DNA from: Nocardioides humi
GTDB taxonomy: Bacteria > Actinomycetota > Actinomycetes > Propionibacteriales > Nocardioidaceae
DNA length: 64,000 nt
Direction of reading: 5' to 3'
Assembly: GCF_006494775.1 (NCBI RefSeq)
Contig: NZ_CP041146.1
Location: forward strand, 4,340,001 to 4,404,000
Program-made: the position numbers and the translations under genes
The notes under the pieces: model-generated
Told to the model about the DNA's origin: nothing
Databases searched by the model: none
Seen by the model: only the letters and a program-made list of their open reading frames with translations
Shown here: in pieces, positions 54,339 to 61,915 of the stretch
Layout of the letters: each line of letters opens with the position of its first letter
Position numbering within the stretch: the stretch's first letter is position 1

Positions 54339-54911
54339 TCAGGAGTCGACCGCGATCGGGAAGGTGTCGAGGCTCTCCGGGATGTCGGCGGAGGCCGGCT
54401 CCTCGTCGGGCCAGCGCATGCGGAGGTGGTCGACGAAGCTCGTGGCCAGCTGGTCCGCCGGGACGGCGTACATGAACCGCAGTCGCCGGTGGGCGAACAT
54501 CCAACGGCGGTCTTGACGGACGTAGTCGTCGTAGTAGCGGTAGCCGGCCACCATCAGCGTCCCGGCGTAGGCGAGCTCCGCGTGACCGGTGACCACGCCC
54601 GTGGCGCTGTCGCCGGCGAGCTCGATCACGTGGGTGTGGGTGACGTGGTTGCTGGTGCGGTACTTGTGCATGTTCGCCAGGTAGAAGGCGCGGAGATCGG
54701 CGTGGCCCTGCACTGGGGAGCCGCCGATCTCGAAGATGCCGTCCTCGGCGAAGAACGGCGTCAGCCGGTCGATGTCGTCGTCGTCCCGCGCGATCGAGTA
54801 CAGGGCGACCAGGTTCCGGATCGCCTCCTTGTCGCACAGCTCGGCGACCGTCGCCGCGAGATCGTCGGCGCTGGTGAGCTCGGCAACGCTGGTGGCGGCC
54901 AGGTAGTCCAC
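54339..54911 (-). CDS. SnoaL-like (NTF2-fold) protein
   Basis: This 190-residue protein carries the SnoaL-like fold: LCDKEAIRNLVALYSIARDDDDIDRLTPFFAEDGIFEIGG and THTHVIELAGDSATGVVTGHAELAYAG, followed by a C-terminal extension. The start is GTG 54911. It lies between the isomerase-like gene and the SDR in the reverse operon. The fold is shared with steroid-isomerase-type enzymes; no reaction can be assigned. Confidence 0.78.
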   Translation of the reverse strand: MDYLAATSVAELTSADDLAATVAELCDKEAIRNLVALYSIARDDDDIDRLTPFFAEDGIFEIGGSPVQGHADLRAFYLANMHKYRTSNHVTHTHVIELAGDSATGVVTGHAELAYAGTLMVAGYRYYDDYVRQDRRWMFAHRRLRFMYAVPADQLATSFVDHLRMRWPDEEPASADIPESLDTFPIAVDS

Positions 54912-54914
54912 GGC

Positions 54915-55190
54915 TCAGTCCTCCTCGAGATAGTGCGTGCCCAGGGCGGTGACGCTCGCCGTCAGGTGAGGGCGCAGCGGCAGCGTCCCGAGCCGGCGGT
55001 CCAGGTCCTCGGCGTCCTGGGCACGCCAGACACTGACGGTCGCGGGGCGACCCTCGACCCGCCACATGCGCTGGATGACGCCTGTGCGCTTGAGCTCGAG
55101 GGCGGTCTCCCGTTCACGGGCCAGGAGCTCGTCACGCTCCTGGACGGGGACGGACTCGGCATCGAAGACCAGCTCGACGAGAAACTCCAC
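54915..55190 (-). CDS. Muconolactone delta-isomerase-like protein
   Basis: This 91-residue protein resembles muconolactone isomerase (CatC): EFLVELVFDAES, ERETALELKRTGVIQRMWRVEGRPATVSVWRAQDAEDLDRRLGTLPLRPHL. GTG 55190 follows AGGAG. It leads the reverse operon and is divergent from the ADC-P450 pair by only 46 bp, so one control region serves both. No catechol dioxygenase or CatB is visible, so it likely isomerises a different lactone or enone. Confidence 0.78.
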   Translation of the reverse strand: MEFLVELVFDAESVPVQERDELLARERETALELKRTGVIQRMWRVEGRPATVSVWRAQDAEDLDRRLGTLPLRPHLTASVTALGTHYLEED

Positions 55191-55199
55191 CGGCACTCC

Positions 55200-55236
55200 T
55201 TGCACTCTGGGAAGCGTGACGCCTACCATACTATTT
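55200..55236 (+). promoter_or_regulatory. Promoter of the ADC-P450 pair, leaderless
   Basis: TTGCAC (55200-55205) and TACCAT (55224-55229) are 18 bp apart, and ATG 55237 follows the -10 by seven bases. TATTTATGAACACCG overlaps the start codon and resembles the sequence at the crotonase leader (ATGAACACC). The whole divergent region is 46 bp. Confidence 0.6.
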
Positions 55237-56121
55237 ATGAACACCGTTATCAGCAACTCGCCCCCGGTGGCGACGGCGACCGGGCGTGGGATCCGCCGGA
55301 TGCCGTTCGGATTCGGACCGACGGTCGGGCCTCGCCAGGGGCCTGGTGGCAGGGACTTCAACGGCACCTGGTCCAAGAACACCACCCTGTCGGTGACCTA
55401 CTACTCCGACCCCGAGAAGGTCGGTCGGCTGCTGCCCCCGGGCTTCGAGCCCTCCCCGGACGGTCGGGTCACGGTGCAGGCGCTCTTCAACACCGACTTC
55501 GCGTGGCTCGCCGGTCGTGGCTACAACTGGGTCGAGGTCCTGTTCGGCGCCACCTACCGGGGTGCCGAGGACGTCGCCGAGGGCGACTTCGTCGTGGTCA
55601 TGTGGGAGAGCATCCCCGATCCCGTGCTTCCCGGCCGCGAGGAGCTCGGCCTGCCCAAGATGTTCGCCGAGGTGCCGCCGTGGCAGGTGGCCGGCGGCAG
55701 CACGACGGTGCAGGCGTCCTGGGAGGACCGGGAGTTCTGTCGGATGACGCTGAACGGTCTCGAGTTGGCTCCGTGGGATCTCGCCGCGGAGGCGGACGCG
55801 GTCCCGGCCAAGGGTGGTCTGACGGTGGCCGGAGGCAGTCGGCTGTACTACAAGTACATCCCACGGACGGGGGAGTGGGGCCAGGCCGATGCTGCCTACT
55901 GCACCTGCTCGCCGCCGGCCAACTACGACGTGAAGCTGATCGACTCCTGGCAGGGAGCCGGTTCGGTCGACTTCACCCCGGCGACCTGGGAGCAGATGCC
56001 GACGCTCTCCCACATCGTCAATCCGCTGGCCGAGCTGCCAGTTCTCCGACAGGGGGAGGCTCGGATGTCCCGAGTGCTCCTCGCCTTCAACGATCTCGCC
56101 GACCAAAGGATCCTGCGATGA
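55237..56121 (+). CDS. Acetoacetate decarboxylase family protein (paralogue 2)
   Basis: This 294-residue ADC-fold protein has MPFGFGPTVGPRQGP, LPPGFEPS, DFAWLAGRGYNW and GREELGLPKMFAEV with the putative imine lysine near residue 138. It is a close paralogue of the protein at 45344. It is translationally coupled to the P450 (ATGA overlap), a pairing that implies they act on the same molecule. Decarboxylation of a beta-keto acid or another imine-based reaction is possible. Start ATG 55237 is set by the promoter. Confidence 0.88.
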   Translation: MNTVISNSPPVATATGRGIRRMPFGFGPTVGPRQGPGGRDFNGTWSKNTTLSVTYYSDPEKVGRLLPPGFEPSPDGRVTVQALFNTDFAWLAGRGYNWVEVLFGATYRGAEDVAEGDFVVVMWESIPDPVLPGREELGLPKMFAEVPPWQVAGGSTTVQASWEDREFCRMTLNGLELAPWDLAAEADAVPAKGGLTVAGGSRLYYKYIPRTGEWGQADAAYCTCSPPANYDVKLIDSWQGAGSVDFTPATWEQMPTLSHIVNPLAELPVLRQGEARMSRVLLAFNDLADQRILR

Positions 56122-57320
56122 CCATCTCCCCACCCACCGGCTGCCCGGTGAACCACACCGACTTCACCCCGGCCAAGCCGGCGTTGTCGTACTGGAAGCT
56201 GCTCGATGACCTTCGCGAGGAGGCGCCGATCATGTGGAACGACGCTCACGGCGTCGGCTTCTGGATGGTCCAGCGTCATGACCAGGTGCTGGAGGTCATG
56301 CAGCAGCCCAAGCTGTTCAGCAACGACGTGATCCAGGCGATCAATCCGCGTGAGGACGCCATCTACTTCCTGCCGAACATGCTCAACGCACCTGAGCACA
56401 ACGACATGCGCAGGCTGCTCAACCGCTGGTTCTCGCCCGCTGCGGTCCGCAAGGCCGAGCCGCTGATGGTGGAGCGGGCGAACTCGCTCATCGACGAGCT
56501 CATCGGCGAGGGCCGTCACGAGATGATGACCGGCTTCGCGATGCGCTATCCGACCGACCTGCTGCTGCAGATCCTCGGGATGCCGGTCGAGGACGGTCCT
56601 CAGATGGTGCAGTGGGTCGAGGCCATCTTCGGCGGCGCGTTCGGGGGCGAGGGTGGGCACGCCGCGGTCGACAAGATCAAGGCCTACTTCGCGCCCGCCT
56701 TCGAGGAGCGGCGGAAGAACCCGGGCGACCCGGAGACGGACTTCCTCACCTACCTGCTGCAGACGCCGATGGGTGACTCGCTCCTCTCGGACGAGGACCT
56801 GCTCACGGTCTGCATGACGATGATGACGGCCGGTCTCGACACGACCCGGAGCGCGCTCGGCTACATCTTCCGCGATCTGGCGCTCAACGACGACCACCGC
56901 ACCTACGTGATCGAGAACACCGACCGGCTCCCCGACGTCGTCGAGGAGTTCGTGCGGCTGCACAACCTCATCATGCAGCCGGGGCGTGAGGTCACCGAGG
57001 ACGTCGACTTCCACGGTGTCCACATGAAGAAGGGCGATGTCGTGTGGATCGGCATCGCCCAGGCCTGCCGCGACCCGCGGGAGTTCGCCGACCCGACCAC
57101 GTTCGACCCGGACCGGGACAACCTCGGCAAGCATCTTGGATGGGGTGCGGGGGGCCACCGCTGCATCGGCATGCACCTGGCCCGCCACGAGATCGTCGTG
57201 GCGCTGCGCGAATGGCACAAGCGGATTCCCGACTACCGGGTGGTCGATCCCGACGGCCTGATGGAGCGCGGGGTCCAGCTGAGCCTGCAGTCCATGGAGC
57301 TGGAGTGGGACCGGCGCTGA
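56118..57320 (+). CDS. Cytochrome P450 (paralogue 2)
   Basis: This 400-residue P450 has the I-helix AGLDTTRSALGYIF, ExxR as EEFVRL and haem loop WGAGGHRCIGMHLAR with the cysteine near residue 348. It begins GCPVNHTDF, matching the P450 at 38260 (GCPVSHTDY), and the two share the overall sequence. It has no ferredoxin of its own nearby, so the ferredoxin at 32452 probably serves both. ATG 56118 overlaps the ADC-family stop. Confidence 0.93.
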   Translation: MTISPPTGCPVNHTDFTPAKPALSYWKLLDDLREEAPIMWNDAHGVGFWMVQRHDQVLEVMQQPKLFSNDVIQAINPREDAIYFLPNMLNAPEHNDMRRLLNRWFSPAAVRKAEPLMVERANSLIDELIGEGRHEMMTGFAMRYPTDLLLQILGMPVEDGPQMVQWVEAIFGGAFGGEGGHAAVDKIKAYFAPAFEERRKNPGDPETDFLTYLLQTPMGDSLLSDEDLLTVCMTMMTAGLDTTRSALGYIFRDLALNDDHRTYVIENTDRLPDVVEEFVRLHNLIMQPGREVTEDVDFHGVHMKKGDVVWIGIAQACRDPREFADPTTFDPDRDNLGKHLGWGAGGHRCIGMHLARHEIVVALREWHKRIPDYRVVDPDGLMERGVQLSLQSMELEWDRR

Positions 57321-57332
57321 CCTGTGGCTGTC

Positions 57333-57375
57333 CACACGAAGGGGGATCGCGTGATGCGCGGTCCCCCTTCGTGTG
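57333..57375 (+). terminator. Strong hairpin terminator after the P450
   Basis: CACACGAAGGGGGATCGC pairs with GCGGTCCCCCTTCGTGTG (57333-57375; 17 of 18 pairs), with a short loop. It begins just after the P450 stop at 57320 and separates it from the next promoter. Confidence 0.8.
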
Positions 57376-57397
57376 AGAAAACCGGGATTGATGCGCA

Positions 57398-57433
57398 TGA
57401 ATGATTGACAACGATGAATATGGTGAGCATGAT
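57398..57433 (+). promoter_or_regulatory. Promoter and operator upstream of the SDR/binding-protein genes
   Basis: TTGACA (57405-57410) and CATGAT (57428-57433) are 17 bp apart. The reverse strand of 57398-57416 reads CATCGTTGTCAATCATTCA, a moderate copy of the island motif overlapping the -35. The SDR start is at 57470. Confidence 0.55.
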
Positions 57434-57469
57434 TACCGCAAGTGACCTAGACCACAGGGAGTATGCAGC

Positions 57470-58306
57470 ATGAGCCAGCGCTTCGAAGGACGTACGGCTC
57501 TCGTGACCGGTGCCGCGAGCGGCATCGGCCGGGCAAGCGCTCGGCGGTTCCACGCCGAGGGCGCCTCCGTCGTGATCGCGGACGTCCAGGAGGACGCCGG
57601 CGCGGCCGTCGTCGACGAGCTGGGCGATCGGGCCGTCTTCGTCCGCACCGACGTCAGCGACGAGTCGTCGGTCGCCGCGGCCGTCGATGCCGCCGTCGCC
57701 ACGTTCGGTCGTCTCGACGTCCTCTATGCCAACGCCGGCGTGATGGGCGCACTCGGCCCGATCTCCAAGCTGCGCGCCGAGGACATCGAGTCGACCATCG
57801 CGATCAACCTGCGCGGTGCCATCTACTCGATGAAGCACGCCGTCCGCGTGATGCAGCCCCGAGGCTCCGGCGTCATCCTGGCCACCGCCAGCCCGGCCGG
57901 GCTGGTGGGCGGTGTCGGACCCCATGTCTACAGCGCAACGAAGGCCGGCATCATCGGACTCTGCCAGTCGGTGGCCGCGGAGATCCGGCCCTACGGGCTG
58001 CGCGCCAATGCCATCGTTCCCGGGTCGATCCTCAGCCAGATGACGGCCGACATCTCGACCGGCCAGGTGAAGGACCTCGACGCGGCCTCGGTGGCGCTGA
58101 AGGACAGCGATCTGCTCGACCGCAACGGTCTGCCCGAGGACATCGCCGCCGCGGCGGCCTTCCTGGCCAGCGACGACGCCCAGTTCGTCACCGGCAGCAC
58201 CTTCAACGTCGACGCGGGCTACACCCATGCGCCCGGCGACTCCCCGTTCGCCCGCGGTGAATGGGCGGAGCCCATGGGGATGTACGAGGGCGGTCGTCAC
58301 TCCTGA
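57470..58306 (+). CDS. Short-chain dehydrogenase/reductase
   Basis: This 278-residue SDR has VTGAASGIG (near residue 14), YANAGVMG, TASPAGLVGGVGPHVYSATKAG with YxxxK and ends in a longer tail (EWAEPMGMYEGGRHS). ATG 57470 follows AGGGAG. It precedes the sugar-type binding protein by 65 bp and probably shares its mRNA. It is distinct from the paired paralogues. An alcohol/ketone conversion in the pathway is the expected role. Confidence 0.88.
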   Translation: MSQRFEGRTALVTGAASGIGRASARRFHAEGASVVIADVQEDAGAAVVDELGDRAVFVRTDVSDESSVAAAVDAAVATFGRLDVLYANAGVMGALGPISKLRAEDIESTIAINLRGAIYSMKHAVRVMQPRGSGVILATASPAGLVGGVGPHVYSATKAGIIGLCQSVAAEIRPYGLRANAIVPGSILSQMTADISTGQVKDLDAASVALKDSDLLDRNGLPEDIAAAAAFLASDDAQFVTGSTFNVDAGYTHAPGDSPFARGEWAEPMGMYEGGRHS

Positions 58307-58371
58307 GGTCCGTGCAAGACCACTGCTCCACCCGCGTCGTCCGACGCAGAAACCCGAGAAGGAGAACAACA

Positions 58372-59490
58372 ATGCAGTTCACGAAGCACGCCCGCAGAAT
58401 GGGCGTGGCTCTGGTCATGGCGGTGACTCTCTCGGTCGCCACCGCCTGTGGGTCGTCGGGCGATGACGAGGGCTCCGAGGTCTCGGCCGCTGATCTCGAT
58501 GCCGTGCGCGCCTTCATGGAGCCCTTCTACGAGCAGCCCACCGAGATCCCCAACAAGACGCCGATCGACAAGCCCATCCCGACGGGCAAGAACATCGTCT
58601 TCATCGGCTGCGGCACCTCGACCTGCAACCTCGAGGCGGACATCATCGAGCAGGCCACGGACGCGCTGGGCTGGGGCTTCTCGAATATCGCGAATGACGG
58701 CACACCCGAGAAGGTGAAGGCGGCCTGGGCCCAGATCCTGCGGACCAAGCCGGACGGTGTGATCTACTCCGCGACCGACCGTGCCGTGTTCGACCAGGAG
58801 CTGCGACAGGCGGCCGAGGCGGGCATCCAGGTCGTCGCGTGCTGCACCACGGACGAGCCCGACGACGCTCTCAAGTACGTCATCGTCGGCTCCGAGCAGA
58901 ACTTCGAGCCTGGCCAGCTGATGGCCGGCTACCTCATCGACCAGAGCGACGGCAAGGGCGACGCCGTGTGGGTGGACGTCTCCGCGTTCAAGATCCTCCA
59001 GCCGCTCAGGGAGGGCTTCGAGCAGACCTATGAGAAGTACTGTCCCGACTGCAAGGTCGACGTCATCGACATCCCGGTGACCGCCCTCGGCAAGGACGTC
59101 CCGGACCGGATCGTCGGATACCTTCGTGCGAACCCGAACGTGAAGAACGTGGGCCTGTCCATCGACGGTGCTCTCGGTGCCGGTCTGCCCGCGGCGCTCA
59201 AGGCCGCCGGTCTCAACGACATCCGGGTGATCGGCGACGGCCCCGACGAGAACACGCTGCAGTACATCGACAGCGGCCAGCAGTCGGCTACCGTCACCTT
59301 CCCCTACTACGAGGCCATGTTCGCCCAGGTCGACGCACTGGCGCGGCTGTTCGCGGGCGTGCCGCTCGAGGACACCTCGGTCATCCCGAACTGGGTCGTC
59401 ACCAAGGAGACCCTGCCGACGGCCTCGGAGATCTTCCCCGTCGTGGAGGATGTCAAAGAGCAGTACTTCAAGCTCTGGGGCGTCAACTGA
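58372..59490 (+). CDS. Sugar-type ABC substrate-binding lipoprotein (CUT2 type)
   Basis: This 372-residue type-1 periplasmic binding protein has a lipobox ATACGSS near residue 25 and the PBP1 core: KNIVFIGCGTSTCNLEADIIEQATDALGWG, KPDGVIYSATD, VVACCTTDE. ATG 58372 follows AAGGAGAA. No other CUT2 permease or ATPase lies nearby, so it likely serves the ATPase-permease at 35512-38215, about 20 kb away and under the same motif. A strong hairpin follows it. Confidence 0.9.
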   Translation: MQFTKHARRMGVALVMAVTLSVATACGSSGDDEGSEVSAADLDAVRAFMEPFYEQPTEIPNKTPIDKPIPTGKNIVFIGCGTSTCNLEADIIEQATDALGWGFSNIANDGTPEKVKAAWAQILRTKPDGVIYSATDRAVFDQELRQAAEAGIQVVACCTTDEPDDALKYVIVGSEQNFEPGQLMAGYLIDQSDGKGDAVWVDVSAFKILQPLREGFEQTYEKYCPDCKVDVIDIPVTALGKDVPDRIVGYLRANPNVKNVGLSIDGALGAGLPAALKAAGLNDIRVIGDGPDENTLQYIDSGQQSATVTFPYYEAMFAQVDALARLFAGVPLEDTSVIPNWVVTKETLPTASEIFPVVEDVKEQYFKLWGVN

Positions 59491-59508
59491 TCCACGGACC
59501 CGCTTTCC

Positions 59509-59546
59509 GTCCTCGTGCCCGGCCCCGACAGGCCGGGCACGAGGAC
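59509..59546 (+). terminator. Perfect 16-bp hairpin terminator
   Basis: GTCCTCGTGCCCGGCC (59509-59524) and its exact complement (59531-59546) enclose a six-base loop CCGACA. It begins 19 bases after the binding protein stop and ends before the ribosome binding site of the next SDR. Confidence 0.85.
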
Positions 59547-59571
59547 CGGGAGGACCGGAGAGGAGTCGGCG

Positions 59572-60326
59572 ATGGCCGCTGAGCGAACTGTCGTCATCAC
59601 AGGCGCAGGGTCCCCCGGGGGATCGGCCGCGCCACGGCTGATCGGATGGCCGAGCAGGGCTGGGCGGTCGCCGTCGTGGACCGAGACGCCGAAGGGGTCG
59701 ACGCGGTCGTCGCTGCGCTGGCGGCGCGCGGAGCCGCGGTGCTCCCCGTCGTCGCCGACCTGACCGATCCGGAGGCCGTTCGCGCCGCGGTGGATGTCGT
59801 CGGAGACAGGCTTCCCCCGGTCCAGGCCCTGGTCAACAATGCTGGCATCACCGACCCGACGCCGTTCGCCGACACCAGCGTCGAACGCTGGCGTCGGGTC
59901 TTCGCCGTCAACGTGGAGAGCCAGTTCCACACGACGCAGGCGTTCCTCCCTGGCATGGTCGCGCAGGGGTGCGGACGTGTCGTGACGGTGTCGTCCGCGG
60001 CCGGTCAGCGCGGCGGGGGATACTTCGGGGGCGTGCATTACAGCGCGAGCAAGGCGGCGGTGCTGGGGATGATCAAGGCCCTGGCCCGCGAGTACGCCGG
60101 CACCGGGGTCACCTTCAACGCCGTCGCGCCCGGCTCGATCGCGACGGACATCACGGCGGGCGCGCTCACCGACGAACGACGGGAGGCCATCATCGCGGCG
60201 ACCCCGGTACGTCGTATCGGCGAGGCCGCCGAGGTCGCCGCGGTGATCGCGTTCCTGTGCTCGTCCGAGGCCGCCTTCGTCACCGGCGCCACCTACGACG
60301 TCAACGGCGGCTCGCACATCCACTGA
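59572..60326 (+). CDS. Short-chain dehydrogenase/reductase, one apparent frameshift
   Basis: This SDR of about 252 residues begins MAAERTVVITGAGS at ATG 59572 (GAGGAG upstream). The frame breaks in the CCCCC/GGGGG stretch at 59612-59621; one base gives SPRGIGRATADRMAEQG, an intact NAD motif. NNAGI, SSAAGQRGGG and HYSASK follow, and it ends VTGATYDVNGGSHIH. It converges with the crotonase at 60370. Probably a beta-ketoacyl or alcohol dehydrogenase. Confidence 0.85.
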
Positions 60327-60369
60327 TGCGGATGGGCGGGGCGCCCGTCCGGCGCCGAGCCGGATCCGC

Positions 60370-61137
60370 TCAGCTGCCGCTCCACCGGGGTGTGCGCTTC
60401 TCCACGAAGGCGAGAGCCCCCTCCTTGGCATCCGCGGACTGGCGGACCGGATCGACGAAGCGCTCCTGCCGGTCGAACTGCTCGGCGAGCGACCAGTCCG
60501 CCGACTGCACCAGCACCTGCTTGGAGGCGGCCAGCGCCAGCGGCGCGTTGGCGGCGACCTCGTCGGCCAGCTCGAGCGCGACTTCGAGGGCGCTGCCCGG
60601 CTCGGCCAGCCGATTGACCAGATGGCTCTCGGCGGCCTCGGTCGCCGGCCACATCCGTCCGGTCAGCACCAGCTCCATCGCCAGGTGGTAGGGGATCCGG
60701 TGCTGCAGCCGGAGCAGGCCGCCCGCGGCCGCGGTCAGGCCACGCTTGACCTCGGGCAGTCCGAACTTCGCCGCGGAGGACGCGACGACCAGGTCGCACG
60801 ACAGCACGATCTCGAAGCCCCCGGCCAGCGCGTAGCCCTCGACCGCCGCGATCAGCGGCTTGGTCGGCGGCTGCTTGACCAGGCCGGCGAAGCCCCGGCC
60901 CTCCACGACCGGACGCTCGCCGCGGGCGAAGCCCTTGAGGTCCATGCCGGCACAGAAGGTGCCGCCGGACCCGGTGATCACCGCCACGCTGAGGTCGGCC
61001 CGGTCATCGAGCAGCTGCAGGCCGTCCGCGATCTGCTGGGCCATCGCCAGCGACATGGCGTTCTTGGCCTCGGGACGGTTCATCGTCAGCACGAGCACCC
61101 GACCGCGTTCCTCGACGAGCAGCTCGGCGCCGGTCAT
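60370..61137 (-). CDS. Enoyl-CoA hydratase
   Basis: This 255-residue crotonase has MNRPEAKNAMS, GTFCAGMDLKGF, VEGYALAGGFEIVLSCDLVVA and the acid residue in GLPEVKRGL, followed by HRIPYHLAMELVLTG. It hydrates an enoyl-CoA in beta-oxidation. ATG 61137 overlaps the stop of the SDR upstream (ATGA), so thiolase, SDR and hydratase are one operon. Unlike the MenB-like protein at 47589 it looks like an ordinary hydratase. Confidence 0.9.
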   Translation of the reverse strand: MTGAELLVEERGRVLVLTMNRPEAKNAMSLAMAQQIADGLQLLDDRADLSVAVITGSGGTFCAGMDLKGFARGERPVVEGRGFAGLVKQPPTKPLIAAVEGYALAGGFEIVLSCDLVVASSAAKFGLPEVKRGLTAAAGGLLRLQHRIPYHLAMELVLTGRMWPATEAAESHLVNRLAEPGSALEVALELADEVAANAPLALAASKQVLVQSADWSLAEQFDRQERFVDPVRQSADAKEGALAFVEKRTPRWSGS

Positions 61138-61892
61138 CGGGGGCTCATCCGGATCGCACCGTCGAGGCGGATCGTCTCGCCGTTGAGGTAGGGGTTCTCG
61201 ACGATCTGCTGGGCGAGCATCGCGAACTCGTCGGGCTGGCCGAGGCGTGCCGGATGGGGCACCTGCGCGCCGAGGCCGTCGCGGATCTCCTGCGAGAAGC
61301 GAGCCAGGATGGGGGTGTCGAAGACGCCGGGCGCGATGGTGTTGACCCTGATGCCCTTGGAGGCCAGGTCGCGGGCGGCGACCAGGGTCATGCCGACGAC
61401 CCCCGCCTTCGCCGAGGCGTAGGGGATCTGGCCGATCTGGCCCTCCCAGGCGGCGACCGAGGCCGTCAGCACGCATACGCCGCGCTCGCCGTCGGCCGGC
61501 TCGTTCGCGGCCATCCGGGTGGCGGCCAGGCGGAGCACGTTGAAGGTGCCGACCAGGTTGATGTCGATCAGCTGGCGGTAGAGGTCGAGGTCGCCCGCGG
61601 ACCCGTCCCGGTTCACGAGCCGGACGGTGCCGCCCTTGCCGGCGCAGTGCACGAGGGCGCGCAGCGGACCGTGCTCCCCGGCGACGTCGAGCGCCGCCTC
61701 GACGCCCGCGGGATCGGTGACGTCGCCGACGGCGGACGAGCCGCCGATCTCGTCGGCGAGCTCCTTGCCGAGCTCCTCGTTGAGGTCCAGTACGACGACA
61801 TGGGCTCCCGCGTCGGCCAGGCGCCGGGCGGTGGCGGCCCCCAGGCCGGACGCGCCGCCGGTGACGAGAGCCGAGGCTCCGGTGAGGTTCAC
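61134..61892 (-). CDS. SDR, probable 3-hydroxyacyl-CoA dehydrogenase (type II)
   Basis: This 252-residue SDR starts at GTG 61892. VTGGASGLG (near residue 11), [29 protein letters not shown] and [12 protein letters not shown] resemble type II 3-hydroxyacyl-CoA dehydrogenases (HSD10-like), which oxidise the hydroxyacyl-CoA made by hydratase. It lies between thiolase and hydratase, matching the beta-oxidation order. Its stop overlaps the hydratase start. Confidence 0.88.
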   Translation of the reverse strand: MNLTGASALVTGGASGLGAATARRLADAGAHVVVLDLNEELGKELADEIGGSSAVGDVTDPAGVEAALDVAGEHGPLRALVHCAGKGGTVRLVNRDGSAGDLDLYRQLIDINLVGTFNVLRLAATRMAANEPADGERGVCVLTASVAAWEGQIGQIPYASAKAGVVGMTLVAARDLASKGIRVNTIAPGVFDTPILARFSQEIRDGLGAQVPHPARLGQPDEFAMLAQQIVENPYLNGETIRLDGAIRMSPR

Positions 61893-61915
61893 GATTCCTC
61901 CAGGGTCGAGAGCGG

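Noticed and set aside
54915..55190. A beta-ketoadipate (catechol) pathway based on the muconolactone-isomerase-like gene
   Set aside because: No CatA, CatB, PcaG/H or PcaD-like gene is visible; the isomerase-like gene sits with SnoaL, SDR and LLM genes instead.
26609..59621. Treating kor, LLM, reductase, permease, cyclase, ligase, lyase and SDR frame breaks as pseudogenes
   Set aside because: All breaks are single losses in G or C runs that restore conserved motifs when fixed; only korA has a real inactivating lesion (the IS).
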